Origin: an uncultured Cytophagales bacterium
GTDB lineage: Bacteria > Bacteroidota > Bacteroidia > Cytophagales > Cyclobacteriaceae
Direction of reading: 5' to 3'
DNA length: 64,000 nt
Assembly: GCA_913057175.1 (NCBI GenBank)
Contig: CAJXNP010000006.1
Coordinates: 248,001-312,000, forward strand
Below are positions 43,983-53,140 of this stretch, one piece after another. The translations under genes and the position numbers were made by a program. The notes below the pieces were generated by a model that searched no databases, had not been told where the DNA came from, and saw only the letters and a list, made by a program, of their open reading frames with translations. How positions within the stretch are numbered: position 1 is the stretch's first letter; each line of letters opens with the position of its first letter.

Positions 43983-45128
43983 ATGATTGATAAGAATGAA
44001 TTTCTGGCTTTATCAAATTTTCATGATGCACACTGTATATCCATATATCTTCCTTTGTCGGGGGTAACAGAAACAAACAAGGATAAGATCAATCTGAAAA
44101 ATCAGATAACAAAAATTCGCGAAAAATTATCACAAGAATACCGTCTGAGTACCAGACAAATCAATGAAAAATTAACTCCTTTTATAGATTTTTATGACAA
44201 TCCCGGCATGTGGAAAACCGGGAACAAAGGTTTGGTTCTTTTCCAGTATGGGAATGAATTCAGTTATATTTTCTTGCCTGACGCAAGTGACACCAGGACC
44301 TATATTTCTGATCATTTGTACTTGCTGCCACTGGCAAACCTGGTACATAAAAACCGAAATTTGTTCATCCTGACATTGAGTGCCAACCACGTTCATTTGT
44401 ATGAAGCAACATACGACCATATAAAAGAAAGCCCGCTGGTTGAGAAGCTACCCACCGACAAAGAAGATGTCATTGGAAAAGATGTGCATCAAAAATCCCT
44501 GCAATACAGGTCTGGTCAGGGTGAAGCAGAAAGCGGGATGTACCATGGACAGGGAGCCGGTAGTGATTCCGAGCGGAAATGGGAATACGAAAAATACTTT
44601 CGAGAAGTAGATCAAAAGGTAAATGATCTATTGCCAAAAAATCAACATGAGCTGGTGATAGCTGGAGTGGATTATCTTTATCCTATCTATAAGAACATTA
44701 GCAACTATAAAAATATTTATCCCAAACCCATTACCGGCAATTTTGATCAGCCTAATCAGAACTTATTACAGGAAGAAGCCCGTAAGATATTACTGGAACA
44801 GGAATCGAAAGAGCTAAACGAACAGAAGCAACGATTTGATGAATTGCTGAACGTACGAAGGGCCTCTTACAAACTTGAAGAGGTAGTCTCTGCTTCTGTT
44901 GAAGGTAAAATTGATTATTTATTTATCAACAATGAACAAGAAATCTGGGGGCTTTATAAACCTGAAAGTGATTCGGTTATCATTGCACCGGAAAAGAATA
45001 TCGATAATGTATCTCTTCTGAATTTGACAGCTATTAACACTATCAGGGGCGGAGGAAAGGTATTTATCGTCGATAAGGAAAATATGCCTGCCCGGGATAC
45101 CCATATCAATGCAGTATTTCGATACTAA
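43983..45128 (+). CDS. baeRF-family (bacterial archaeo-eukaryotic release factor-like) protein
   Basis: A protein of 381 residues, preceded by a good RBS (gagaggaaaaa). The N-terminal domain (NFHDAHCISIYLPLSGVTET) and the middle RNase-H-like domain (RNLFILTLSANHVHLYEATY, HELVIAGVDYLYPIYKNISN) have the layout of aRF1/Pelota-related proteins, here in the bacterial baeRF set. The C-terminal L7Ae-like domain has EVVSASVEGKIDYLFINNEQ, IIAPEKNIDNVSLLNLTAIN and GGGKVFIVDKENMPARD. No GGQ motif is present. The gene lies in a stress cluster, like the ribosome-hibernation factor Balon of this superfamily; whether it acts likewise is unknown. Confidence 0.75.
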   Translation: MIDKNEFLALSNFHDAHCISIYLPLSGVTETNKDKINLKNQITKIREKLSQEYRLSTRQINEKLTPFIDFYDNPGMWKTGNKGLVLFQYGNEFSYIFLPDASDTRTYISDHLYLLPLANLVHKNRNLFILTLSANHVHLYEATYDHIKESPLVEKLPTDKEDVIGKDVHQKSLQYRSGQGEAESGMYHGQGAGSDSERKWEYEKYFREVDQKVNDLLPKNQHELVIAGVDYLYPIYKNISNYKNIYPKPITGNFDQPNQNLLQEEARKILLEQESKELNEQKQRFDELLNVRRASYKLEEVVSASVEGKIDYLFINNEQEIWGLYKPESDSVIIAPEKNIDNVSLLNLTAINTIRGGGKVFIVDKENMPARDTHINAVFRY

Positions 45129-45194
45129 TTTCTCATTCTATCAAATGACATTAACGGTAAATGTGAGTAGATTCGGTTAAGGAAAGGCAGGTTC

Positions 45195-46082
45195 ATGTCA
45201 CACGATCATTCACACCGTGCTAACTATGACAAAGCATTTGGCTTTGGGATGGCCCTTAATGTCATTTATATCATTGTAGAGGTATTTTATGGGTTAAGAA
45301 TTGATTCAACAGCGCTATTGGCGGATGCCGGACACAATATCAGTGATGTCCTAAGCCTGCTCATCTCGTGGGTAGCTATCAAGCTAGCTGCAAAGCCTAC
45401 CTCTGCGAAGTTTACTTATGGTTACAGAAAAGCAACAATTTTTGCTTCCATCCTGAATGCCCTCCTCATTTTTGGTGCAGTCATATTAATTGGGAGGGAG
45501 GCAGCCATAAAGCTTACCAGGCCTACAGAAGTACCGGGAATTCCCGTAATGATCGTAGCAGGAATCGGGATTTTCATCAATGCCCTGACAGCTTTCTTCT
45601 TTTATCGTGGACGAAAAAAGGACCTCAACATAAAAGGGGCTTTTCTTCACATGGCAGCCGATGCTGCGGTATCGCTTGGAGTGGTGTTGGGCGGTTTTTT
45701 AATCCTTCGTACCAATGAATATTTAATAGATCCGATCCTGAGTTTCATCATTATCATTGTTATCATCTATAATACCTGGGATCTTTTGAAAGATGCTGTT
45801 AACCTGGCGCTGGATGGCGTTCCTAAAAACATCGATACCAATGAAGTACAGAAGTTTCTGGAGCATGTTGATGGGGTGGAAGAGGTTCACGACCTGCACA
45901 TCTGGGCGATCAGTACAACAGAAACGGTTTTGACCGCGCATCTGGTCGTTCCCGGTGGTCATTCAGATGAATTTATTTTTGATGTGAGGGAGAAGTTGAA
46001 CGAAGAATTTGGGATCGTGCATGTCACCCTTCAGCTTGAGCATACCTATCAGGATGAGTTGTATAGAAAGGAGAGGTTCTAA
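45195..46082 (+). CDS. CDF-family cation efflux transporter (CzcD/ZitB type)
   Basis: A protein of 295 residues with a His-containing start (MSHDHSHRANYDKAFGFGM) and six membrane helices. Metal-site residues are seen in ALLADAGHNISDVLSLLISW (helix II) and LHMAADAAVSLGVVLGGF (helix V). The cytoplasmic domain runs from about residue 210 (VDGVEEVHDLHIWAISTTET) and ends HVTLQLEHTYQDE. The protein exchanges Zn2+ and similar ions for protons. It forms part of the stress run, 66 bp after the baeRF gene. Confidence 0.97.
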   Translation: MSHDHSHRANYDKAFGFGMALNVIYIIVEVFYGLRIDSTALLADAGHNISDVLSLLISWVAIKLAAKPTSAKFTYGYRKATIFASILNALLIFGAVILIGREAAIKLTRPTEVPGIPVMIVAGIGIFINALTAFFFYRGRKKDLNIKGAFLHMAADAAVSLGVVLGGFLILRTNEYLIDPILSFIIIIVIIYNTWDLLKDAVNLALDGVPKNIDTNEVQKFLEHVDGVEEVHDLHIWAISTTETVLTAHLVVPGGHSDEFIFDVREKLNEEFGIVHVTLQLEHTYQDELYRKERF

Positions 46083-46450
46083 GCTTAATTCGTAAAATAA
46101 ACAATGAGGAAAATATTCCCCGGTAAAGTTGGAATACCAACACCTGATTGCTTTAACCCGGAAAATTCGTTGAATTTTCCGCCCAATGGGCCGATGTTTT
46201 TACAAAATCCTGGTCACAAGTAAGTTAAGTTTATTATCATCGTAAGTGAAGAATCCAAACATTCCTCAAATTTGGGGGATAAGGATTTTGTTAAAATCGG
46301 GGTAACCCTGACATAACTTATTGAATAACAGAAGTTTTCAATAAGTTATCGTCATTATTCATGTTTTTCCATGAATAATACGGGTTAAATGATGATGGCT
46401 CGATTTTTTCGCATAAAAACCCGAATACCCAAATGTTTGGGTTTCTGTAT
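46083..46450. other. Intergenic with three strong hairpins
   Basis: Between the CDF gene and the small ORF lie: a weaker stem ggaaaattc/gaattttcc (46158-46178), a perfect 13-bp stem ataacttattgaa/ttcaataagttat (46313-46325 and 46337-46349), a 10-bp stem attattcatg/catgaataat (46354-46363, 46370-46379) with a six-base loop, and a stem cccaaa/tttggg (46428-46441). They could be terminators or an RNA element; no coding signal is present. Confidence 0.6.
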
Positions 46451-46555
46451 ATGACAAAAACCAATATGAAAGGTAGAAAGAGATTGATCATCATTTTGAT
46501 TGCCCTGATGATCATACCCATGATATTGTATATGATTATGCAATCCATGGTTTAA
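46451..46555 (+). CDS. Small membrane protein, 34 residues
   Basis: An ATG at 46451 opens MTKTNMKGRKRLIIILIALM, continues with IIPMILYMIM and ends QSMV before a stop at 46555. A basic head followed by one hydrophobic helix is typical of a small single-pass membrane protein. It lies 110 bp upstream of a Usp gene on the same strand. No family is recognised and no RBS decides it. Confidence 0.35.
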   Translation: MTKTNMKGRKRLIIILIALMIIPMILYMIMQSMV

Positions 46556-46665
46556 ATCTGTGAAAGAACGACCTTGATATACTTACTTTTCAACGGTCAT
46601 TACCCAATCGCATACGGGAATTGAAAAAATTCAATCAATTGAATTAAGGATCAAAAATTAAAGCA

Positions 46666-47430
46666 ATGAAAAATATAATCATAACAGATGATGCATCGGG
46701 AAATGCAGAACTAGCCCTGAAGATGGGTGTGCGTATTGCAGAAAAAAGCGAGGGGGAAATTGAGCTTATTCATCTGAAATACGGAAATGATGACGAGGAA
46801 TACTCCGACAAGCTTGATAGATATTTAGAAAAGGTGCGACACGAATCCATTTCGAAAATAAGAAAGACCATCAGCTCGCTAAGCGGGGCAATAGAGATGA
46901 TAAACCGTCAAGGTGATTCATCCATTTTAATCCTTCCATATGACATAGATAAGAGACGTTCATCCAGTATTTTTTCCAAGCCCATTGAAAAGATCCTGGA
47001 CAATGTAAATATCCCCATTTTGTTCATATCCGATGAGTTTTCCATTCAGGAAGTCAGGACTATTGCCATCATTGAAGATCTTACAGATGCACAAATGCAC
47101 AAAACTTTTGAAGACTGGGGTGGTACATTTTTTGAAAATGCGGAGGTCCATTTTGTCTTTCACAAGCAGAATATTTACCAGGATGACGGTGTGATTCTTG
47201 ACAAAATGAAAGAAGTTTCGTCAGAATACAACCTGATCCCAACCCAGATCCACATCATGGATCATTCGGACCTGAAGACGCTCATTACAAATCTCGATGA
47301 ACGGTTTAACCTGGATGTACTTGTACTGAAGAATTACAAAAAAGATATCCTCAGAAAATTATTTGAAGGAAACGAATACCGTGAGCTGATCAAGGAAAAA
47401 AAATTCAACGTGATTACAGAAAAGGTATAG
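46666..47430 (+). CDS. Universal stress protein-like, non-ATP type
   Basis: A protein of 254 residues. The opening KNIIITDDASGNAELALKMG replaces the usual VDGS-- of UspA, and the tail of the first half reads SIFSKPIEKILDNVNIPILF, the Usp C-terminal strand. The ATP-binding glycine motif is absent. A second half (QEVRTIAIIEDLTDAQMHKT; RFNLDVLVLKNYKKDILRKL) repeats the fold. It is probably a tandem Usp regulator in the stress run; the function is unknown. Confidence 0.85.
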   Translation: MKNIIITDDASGNAELALKMGVRIAEKSEGEIELIHLKYGNDDEEYSDKLDRYLEKVRHESISKIRKTISSLSGAIEMINRQGDSSILILPYDIDKRRSSSIFSKPIEKILDNVNIPILFISDEFSIQEVRTIAIIEDLTDAQMHKTFEDWGGTFFENAEVHFVFHKQNIYQDDGVILDKMKEVSSEYNLIPTQIHIMDHSDLKTLITNLDERFNLDVLVLKNYKKDILRKLFEGNEYRELIKEKKFNVITEKV

Positions 47431-47634
47431 ATCTTTTCATACCACTGGACATATTGGTATGTGGATTATTTTCCACACAGCTGGTGAAGGAATGACCCCC
47501 TTGTTTTTTCATAATGTGTAATTGATCATCAATATTCGGCTGTTAATGCCTTTCTTCTTTAATTTTTGATCCACCCAATTTGTGGCAACGATCTTGCTCA
47601 CTTTTTCCCGGAATAATAGCTCAAGCCGATAAAC

Positions 47635-48720
47635 ATGAAATGGTCATTAAAAATTGGTAGAATTTCAGGGATCAGGATATTGGTTCACTGGACATTCCTC
47701 ATATTGTTGGGGTGGATTATCTTTCACGAAATAAACAGGGGAAGCGATCTGCCAACCATTTTGCTGACTATTGGATATGTGCTTTCTATTTTTATTTGTG
47801 TGATCCTGCACGAGTTGGGGCATGCGCTAATGGCGAAGAAGTACAAAGTAAATACGAGAAAGATCACCCTGCTCCCCATTGGAGGAGTTGCCAGCCTGGA
47901 TAAAATACCGGAAGACCCAAAGAAAGAATTTTGGGTTGCCGTTGCAGGGCCCGTTGTAAATGTAGCGATTGCTTTTATTCTCGCTATCATCATTCAGTCG
48001 CCCTGGCAAACGATCACTTCGGACCTGAAAAGCATGACGGTTCTCACATCGGATAATTTTCTCTTCTCATTAATGCTGATCAATATTTTGCTGGTTGTTT
48101 TCAACGCCATTCCGGCATTTCCAATGGATGGAGGAAGAGTGTTGAGGGCCTTGCTGGCAATGAGAATGGGCAGAAGTAAGGCCACCAAAATTGCGGCTCT
48201 GCTTGGTCAGACCATCGCTTTTATTTTCTTTATTCTTGGATTCTTCTTTAATCCGTTCCTTGTCTTTATTGGATTATTCGTCTTCCTCGGCGCTTACTCG
48301 GAAAATACCATTGTTCAGCAAACGGAATTTTTACGGGATTTTGAAGTTGAGGAAGCTATGATGACCAATTTTACGACCATATCCCCACATGATACCATCG
48401 ATAATGTAAAAGACGTATTGATTTCAGGTTCTGAAACTTCCTTTGTTGTTGTCCATGAAGATCTGCCAGTTGGTGTAGTAACTCAAAAGGACCTGGTAAA
48501 GGCCCTAAAAAACGGACAGGCCGACGAAGCTGTAGCAACAATTATGAAAAGAGATGTGGAAGTATTTAATCCCCGGGAAAAATTAAACGCAATATTTGAA
48601 TACTTACAGAGAAAAAGAGACCTGGTTTTTCCCGTGGTGACAAATGATAAGATAAATGGTATTATCAATAGCGAGAATGTTTATGAGTTTATTACCATCA
48701 AATCTGCACTAAGATATTGA
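47635..48720 (+). CDS. Site-2-type M50 metalloprotease with CBS pair
   Basis: A protein of 361 residues. Six membrane helices carry the zinc site His59-Glu60-His63 in [15 protein letters not shown] and the third ligand Asp165 in [18 protein letters not shown]. The C-terminal third (about 230-355) is a pair of CBS domains ([40 protein letters not shown]), an arrangement of the Rip/SpoIVFB-like branch of intramembrane proteases with a possible adenine-nucleotide sensing role. The stop is followed by NDH-2 after 53 bp, likely the same transcript. Confidence 0.96.
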   Translation: MKWSLKIGRISGIRILVHWTFLILLGWIIFHEINRGSDLPTILLTIGYVLSIFICVILHELGHALMAKKYKVNTRKITLLPIGGVASLDKIPEDPKKEFWVAVAGPVVNVAIAFILAIIIQSPWQTITSDLKSMTVLTSDNFLFSLMLINILLVVFNAIPAFPMDGGRVLRALLAMRMGRSKATKIAALLGQTIAFIFFILGFFFNPFLVFIGLFVFLGAYSENTIVQQTEFLRDFEVEEAMMTNFTTISPHDTIDNVKDVLISGSETSFVVVHEDLPVGVVTQKDLVKALKNGQADEAVATIMKRDVEVFNPREKLNAIFEYLQRKRDLVFPVVTNDKINGIINSENVYEFITIKSALRY

Positions 48721-48773
48721 GGGATAACGGTAAGTATGGAAGTAAAATTACGGTGGAGAGAGGAGCGGCTAAA

Positions 48774-50066
48774 ATGACACAAATCGATTTAAACATACCT
48801 TCTACCCAAAGACACAGGTTAATAATTATTGGCGGAGGCTTTGGTGGTATTCATTTACTGAGAAAGGTAAGAAAATCTAATTTTCAGATTGTTATCATTG
48901 ACAGGGAAAACCATCATACTTTTCAACCCTTGTTGTACCAGGTTGCTACGTCCGGATTAGAGGGAGAGGCTGTAACCTATCCGATCCGAAAACTATTTCA
49001 CGGAAGGGGAGAGACTCATTTCCGATTGGCTGATGTTCAGCGCATTGATCCTGAAGAAAATCTGGTTGTGACAAATAAGGGAGATATCAAATATGACTTT
49101 CTGGTAATAGCAACCGGTGCCGAGCCCAATTTTTTTGGCATGGAAAATATTGCCAAAAACGCTAATACGATGAAGACACTGGGAGAGGCTTTGGAAATCA
49201 GAAATAAGATCATTGAGAATTTTGAATCCGCGTCTATGATGGATGATAAAATTTCAAGGCAAAGGCGATTGAGTGTTGTGATTGCGGGCGGAGGTCCGAC
49301 TGGTGTTGAACTGGCAGGGGCGCTATCTGAATTTAAAAATAAGCTATTTCCAAAAGAGTATTCTACACTTAATTCAGATGATTTTGACATTTATGTCGTT
49401 GAGGCCCTGCCGAAGTTATTGCCAGCAATGTCAGAAAAGGCTTCAGCAAAATCCAGGGAATTCCTGGAAGAAATGGGAGTAATTGTCATTACTGATACGA
49501 TGATCAAGGGGTTTGACGGTGAAAGAATTGAAACTGAAAAAGGTGGTATAGAAGCCAATACCATGTTTTGGACTGCAGGGGTTAAGCCGGCTGCTATTTC
49601 TGGGTTAAATAGTGAAAGTAATACAAAATCAGGCAGACTGGCGGTTGATGAATTTTTAAAGGTAAAAGGATATGAAAATATCTTCGCCGTTGGTGATGTA
49701 GCTCAGTTTACATCCGAAGATTGCCCTGATGGATTACCAATGCTCGCTTCTGTAGCAACTCAACAGGGAAGACATTTGGGCAACAATTTCCTTCGAATGG
49801 AAAAGCGTAAGAATGCTAAGAAATTCATTTATAGGGATAAAGGAAAAATGGCCACAATAGGAGAAAAAAGGGCTGTTGCTGATCTAAAAAACTGGAAATT
49901 TCAGGGAACGTTTGCCTGGTTCCTGTGGCTTGGCGTTCACCTGGTCACATTGATCGGTTTTAAAAATAAACTTATCGCCCTGACGAACTGGTTTTGGAAT
50001 TATACGCGCAATGACCGCCACTCGGAGATACTTACAAAAATCAAAAATGAATATAAAACCACATAA
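48774..50066 (+). CDS. ndh: NADH dehydrogenase, type II (NDH-2)
   Basis: From the ATG at 48774, 430 residues; the RBS gagaggagcgg precedes it, and a TTG at 48717 would add 19 residues. The FAD-binding start RLIIIGGGFGGIHLLRKVRK and the NADH-binding GXGXXG-type loop SVVIAGGGPTGVELAGALSE are seen, with NIFAVGDVAQFTSED and a C-terminal amphipathic, membrane-anchoring tail (FAWFLWLGVHLVTLIGFKNK). It passes electrons from NADH to quinone without proton pumping. Confidence 0.96.
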   Translation: MTQIDLNIPSTQRHRLIIIGGGFGGIHLLRKVRKSNFQIVIIDRENHHTFQPLLYQVATSGLEGEAVTYPIRKLFHGRGETHFRLADVQRIDPEENLVVTNKGDIKYDFLVIATGAEPNFFGMENIAKNANTMKTLGEALEIRNKIIENFESASMMDDKISRQRRLSVVIAGGGPTGVELAGALSEFKNKLFPKEYSTLNSDDFDIYVVEALPKLLPAMSEKASAKSREFLEEMGVIVITDTMIKGFDGERIETEKGGIEANTMFWTAGVKPAAISGLNSESNTKSGRLAVDEFLKVKGYENIFAVGDVAQFTSEDCPDGLPMLASVATQQGRHLGNNFLRMEKRKNAKKFIYRDKGKMATIGEKRAVADLKNWKFQGTFAWFLWLGVHLVTLIGFKNKLIALTNWFWNYTRNDRHSEILTKIKNEYKTT

Positions 50067-50072
50067 AATTTG

Positions 50073-51539
50073 ATGGAAGAAGTAATGATAATCAAAATTA
50101 AAGGTGAAGAGGTTCCTGTAACCCTTCTGGATAAGACAGAAAAAAATTCAAATCATAAAAACACCAAGAAAATGAGTATGAACGCAGTGAATCCGGTAAA
50201 CGGATCGATAGTAGAAGAATATCGCCAGCATACCGTAGAACAAATATTGGACATCATAGACAAATCCCATGCTTCCTGGAAAATGTGGAAAGACTCATCT
50301 TTTAAGGAGCGAGCCGTCTTGTTGAGAAGGGCTGCAGAAATACTTCGTTCCAGGAAGGAAAAATATGCAGATCTGATGACGAAAGAAATGGGTAAATTAA
50401 CGAAAGATGGAAAAGCCGAAATTGAAAAGTGTGCATGGGTTTGCGATTATTATGCAGAAAATGGTGAGAAATTCCTTTCAAGGGAAGATATCAAAACGGA
50501 TGCATCATCAAGCTATGTCACGTACAATCCGCTCGGTGTCGTATTAGCCGTTATGCCTTGGAATTTTCCATTTTGGCAGGTTTTTCGTTTTCTGGCACCG
50601 GCATTAATGGCCGGAAACGGAGCCGTACTCAAACATGCCAGCAATGTGACAGGGTGTTCGCTTGCCATAGAGGAAATCAATAAGGATGCAGGATTTCCAA
50701 ATGACATTTTCAGAAGTCTCATAATCGATTCTTCTCAGGTGAAAATGGTCATTGAAAATCCATTGATTAAAGCTGTCACGTTAACGGGTAGCACGGAGGC
50801 AGGTCGTTCAGCTGCATCGATTGCCGGTCAAAACCTTAAGAAAATTGTGCTGGAACTGGGTGGAAGCGATGCTTATGTAGTACTGAAAGATGCCGACGTT
50901 AAAAAAGCAGCTGAAACATGTGTCAACAGCAGATTGATCAATGCGGGTCAAAGCTGTATTGCAGCAAAAAGGTTTATTGTTGAGCAAGATATTTATGGGG
51001 AATTTGTCGAAGAAGTCAGGGAGATATTGGAATCGAAAAGTATAGGTTCACCGAATGACGACGATACGGATATTGGGCCGATGGCAAGAAAGGACCTTCG
51101 TGATGAAATACACGAGCAAGTGCAGGAAAGTATAAAAAAAGGAGCTAATTGTCTGCTTGGCGGAGTGATACCGGATAGGGAAGGAGCTTATTATCCACCA
51201 ACCCTCTTGACCGATGTGAAACCCGGAATGCCAGCATATGAAGAAGAAATCTTTGGGCCGGTTGCGTCTGTGATCAAGGCAAACAGCGAAGAAGATGCCA
51301 TTCACATTGCCAATGAGAGTTTCTTTGGCCTGGGTGCAGCAATCTTTACTTCTAATCATGAAAAAGGGGAGAAGATCGCTGCTGAAGAACTTGAAGCAGG
51401 GTTTTGCGCAGTCAATGATTTTGTACGTTCTGATCCGAGATTGCCATTTGGCGGTATCAAGGAAAGTGGTTATGGGCGGGAGCTAAGCTCAATCGGCATC
51501 AAAGAGTTTGTGAATATCAAAACGGTATATGTAAAGTAG
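50073..51539 (+). CDS. NAD(P)-dependent succinate-semialdehyde dehydrogenase
   Basis: From the ATG at 50073, 488 residues; an ATG at 50172 would trim a variable leader. Aldehyde-dehydrogenase features are present: VMPWNFPFWQVFRFLAPALM, the coenzyme loop VTLTGSTEAGRSAASIAG, catalytic Glu261 in VLELGGSDAYV and catalytic Cys295 in NAGQSCIAAKRFIV, then AYEEEIFGPVASVIKAN and RLPFGGIKESGYGREL. The overall wording is that of the YneI/SSADH group. The gene follows NDH-2 by six bases, so they are co-transcribed. Confidence 0.93.
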   Translation: MEEVMIIKIKGEEVPVTLLDKTEKNSNHKNTKKMSMNAVNPVNGSIVEEYRQHTVEQILDIIDKSHASWKMWKDSSFKERAVLLRRAAEILRSRKEKYADLMTKEMGKLTKDGKAEIEKCAWVCDYYAENGEKFLSREDIKTDASSSYVTYNPLGVVLAVMPWNFPFWQVFRFLAPALMAGNGAVLKHASNVTGCSLAIEEINKDAGFPNDIFRSLIIDSSQVKMVIENPLIKAVTLTGSTEAGRSAASIAGQNLKKIVLELGGSDAYVVLKDADVKKAAETCVNSRLINAGQSCIAAKRFIVEQDIYGEFVEEVREILESKSIGSPNDDDTDIGPMARKDLRDEIHEQVQESIKKGANCLLGGVIPDREGAYYPPTLLTDVKPGMPAYEEEIFGPVASVIKANSEEDAIHIANESFFGLGAAIFTSNHEKGEKIAAEELEAGFCAVNDFVRSDPRLPFGGIKESGYGRELSSIGIKEFVNIKTVYVK

Positions 51540-51560
51540 ACTGAAAACCTTATCTAAACC

Positions 51561-52028
51561 ATGGATTCCATATCGAGAGAAATAGAAGTGGGAATTGCCG
51601 TCGACAAAGCATTCTCCATTTTTGTTGAAGATATTAACAATTGGTGGCCGCAGGAATATACCTGGTCTCAGGAAAAACTGAATGAGATCAAAATTGAAGG
51701 CTGGGAAAATGGCTTGTGTACGGAAATGGGCCCTTTTAATTTTAGATGTGACTGGGGCCGTGTCACAGAATTTGTTGAAAACAAGAGGCTTCGAATAAAA
51801 TGGCAAATAAGTCCTAATCGTGAGCCTGTTCCCGATCCTGAATCAGCTAGTGACCTTCATCTGGAATTCGTAGCTTCACACGATTCAGATAGCCTTATTA
51901 AATTTGAACATTCCAATTTTGAGAATCACAAAAATGGCGCGAAGAAATACAGGGAAATGATGGATTCGGAGAATGGTTGGGACTATATCCTGAAACGATA
52001 TAAGAAATATTGTGAAAAAAAACCATGA
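51561..52028 (+). CDS. SRPBCC/AHSA1-family protein
   Basis: A protein of 155 residues, no signal. The opening SISREIEVGIAVDKAFSIFV and the middle WWPQEYTWSQEKLNEIKIEG, NKRLRIKWQISPNREPVPDP, LHLEFVASHDSDSLIKFEHS are of the START/Bet v1-like hydrophobic-ligand fold (polyketide cyclase/AHSA1). It follows the SSADH gene by 21 bp and ends 31 bp before a convergent FNT gene. Ligand is unknown. Confidence 0.88.
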   Translation: MDSISREIEVGIAVDKAFSIFVEDINNWWPQEYTWSQEKLNEIKIEGWENGLCTEMGPFNFRCDWGRVTEFVENKRLRIKWQISPNREPVPDPESASDLHLEFVASHDSDSLIKFEHSNFENHKNGAKKYREMMDSENGWDYILKRYKKYCEKKP

Positions 52029-52059
52029 GACAATATTCGTTTTAGGATAATACTACAAA

Positions 52060-52917
52060 TTACGATTCATCCGAATTTTCTTTTGCTATATTCTTTTCTA
52101 CCATGGTATATTTCATAATGGCCACAAATACAACTCCTCCAATGATATTGCCAAGGGTTGTCCATGATTGAAAATGAAAGTAGTCACCGATTTTGATCCT
52201 CGCATCGGATATGGTTCCTGCAAATACTTCAATGGAACCGGCAATAGAGTGATGGAGTCCGCCAAAACCAATCACTGTTGTGATGAGTGCTACGATGATG
52301 ATCCTGCTAATGGTTTCCTGGGCGCTTGTTACCAGCCACGACAAAAGGCCCATCAGCCATCCTGCTATGATACTGCTTCCCAGGATAATGGCCCAGTTAA
52401 AATCAACCATTTTTATGGCCAGATGATAAAAAGCTTCTTTTGAAATGATTCCCATAGCCGGGCCAAGGGTGACGAAAATAAAGGAGAACAGATACCCACC
52501 CAATAAATTTCCGATGTAAATAATGATCCATATTTTGAGCAAACTTTTGATGGAAGTTATTCCCTGCAGGACCGGAATTACAGCCAGTGTGGTATGTTCC
52601 GTAAATAACTCTGATCTTCCAATGACAACAAAGATAAATCCCAGGGAGTAGGCAACGGCAATTAAGCATGTGAGATAATAATCCTCTATTTTACCATGAA
52701 ATAAAGTATAAAAGATTCCAATGAGAAACAGGCTAAATCCTAATTCCAGACCTGCTGAGAAAGAAGATGCGAATAACCTTTGTGTTGATCTCCTGTATTG
52801 ATCCAGTCCGGCTTGTGATTGTTCCTGTAGGATTTCACTAACCGTTTTAGGTTGGTTGCTGACATCCTTGACCTTTTTTGGTTCTTGCTTATCAAAAAAC
52901 TTTATTGGAAATTTCAT
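52060..52917 (-). CDS. Formate/nitrite-family channel protein
   Basis: A protein of 285 residues. An N-terminal cytoplasmic stretch of about 50 residues precedes six membrane helices of the FNT family: SAGLELGFSLFLIGIFYTLF, GRSELFTEHTTLAVIPVLQG (helix 2 and the omega-loop region), IWIIIYIGNLLGGYLFSF, WAIILGSSIIAGWLMGLLSW, ISRIIIVALITTVIGFGGLH and HSIAGSIEVFAG. This close relative of YfdC conducts small anions such as formate or nitrite. The extended N-terminus fits YfdC-type members, which may have a different role. Confidence 0.92.
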   Translation of the reverse strand: MKFPIKFFDKQEPKKVKDVSNQPKTVSEILQEQSQAGLDQYRRSTQRLFASSFSAGLELGFSLFLIGIFYTLFHGKIEDYYLTCLIAVAYSLGFIFVVIGRSELFTEHTTLAVIPVLQGITSIKSLLKIWIIIYIGNLLGGYLFSFIFVTLGPAMGIISKEAFYHLAIKMVDFNWAIILGSSIIAGWLMGLLSWLVTSAQETISRIIIVALITTVIGFGGLHHSIAGSIEVFAGTISDARIKIGDYFHFQSWTTLGNIIGGVVFVAIMKYTMVEKNIAKENSDES

Positions 52918-53066
52918 ATACTTTTTGATTCAATCATTCCACACTGTGTGGTTGTACTTCTACATCTGAGAGGAATTTTTAAAGAATTATCAACTTTATT
53001 CATCCAATTTTTGATTTCTGTAATATCATAAGTTATTGTTAATCAGTATTTTAATTCAATCAATGT

Positions 53067-53094
53067 TTGATAATTACAATTAACTAATTATCAA
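53067..53094. promoter_or_regulatory. Inverted repeat upstream of dps
   Basis: Arms TTGATAATT (53067-53075) and AATTATCAA (53086-53094) form a perfect 9-bp palindrome with a 10-bp spacer, 46 bp before the dps start. It is a candidate operator. It does not have the TTGAT-N4-ATCAA spacing of FNR. Confidence 0.5.
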
Positions 53095-53140
53095 AAACTA
53101 TGTGACAAGCAAATTGCTGTAAATAAAGGGTGACAGATTT

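Noticed and set aside
53067-53094. FNR/CRP box at dps
   Set aside because: The half-sites are spaced too far apart and the outer bases do not match TTGAT-N4-ATCAA or the CRP consensus.
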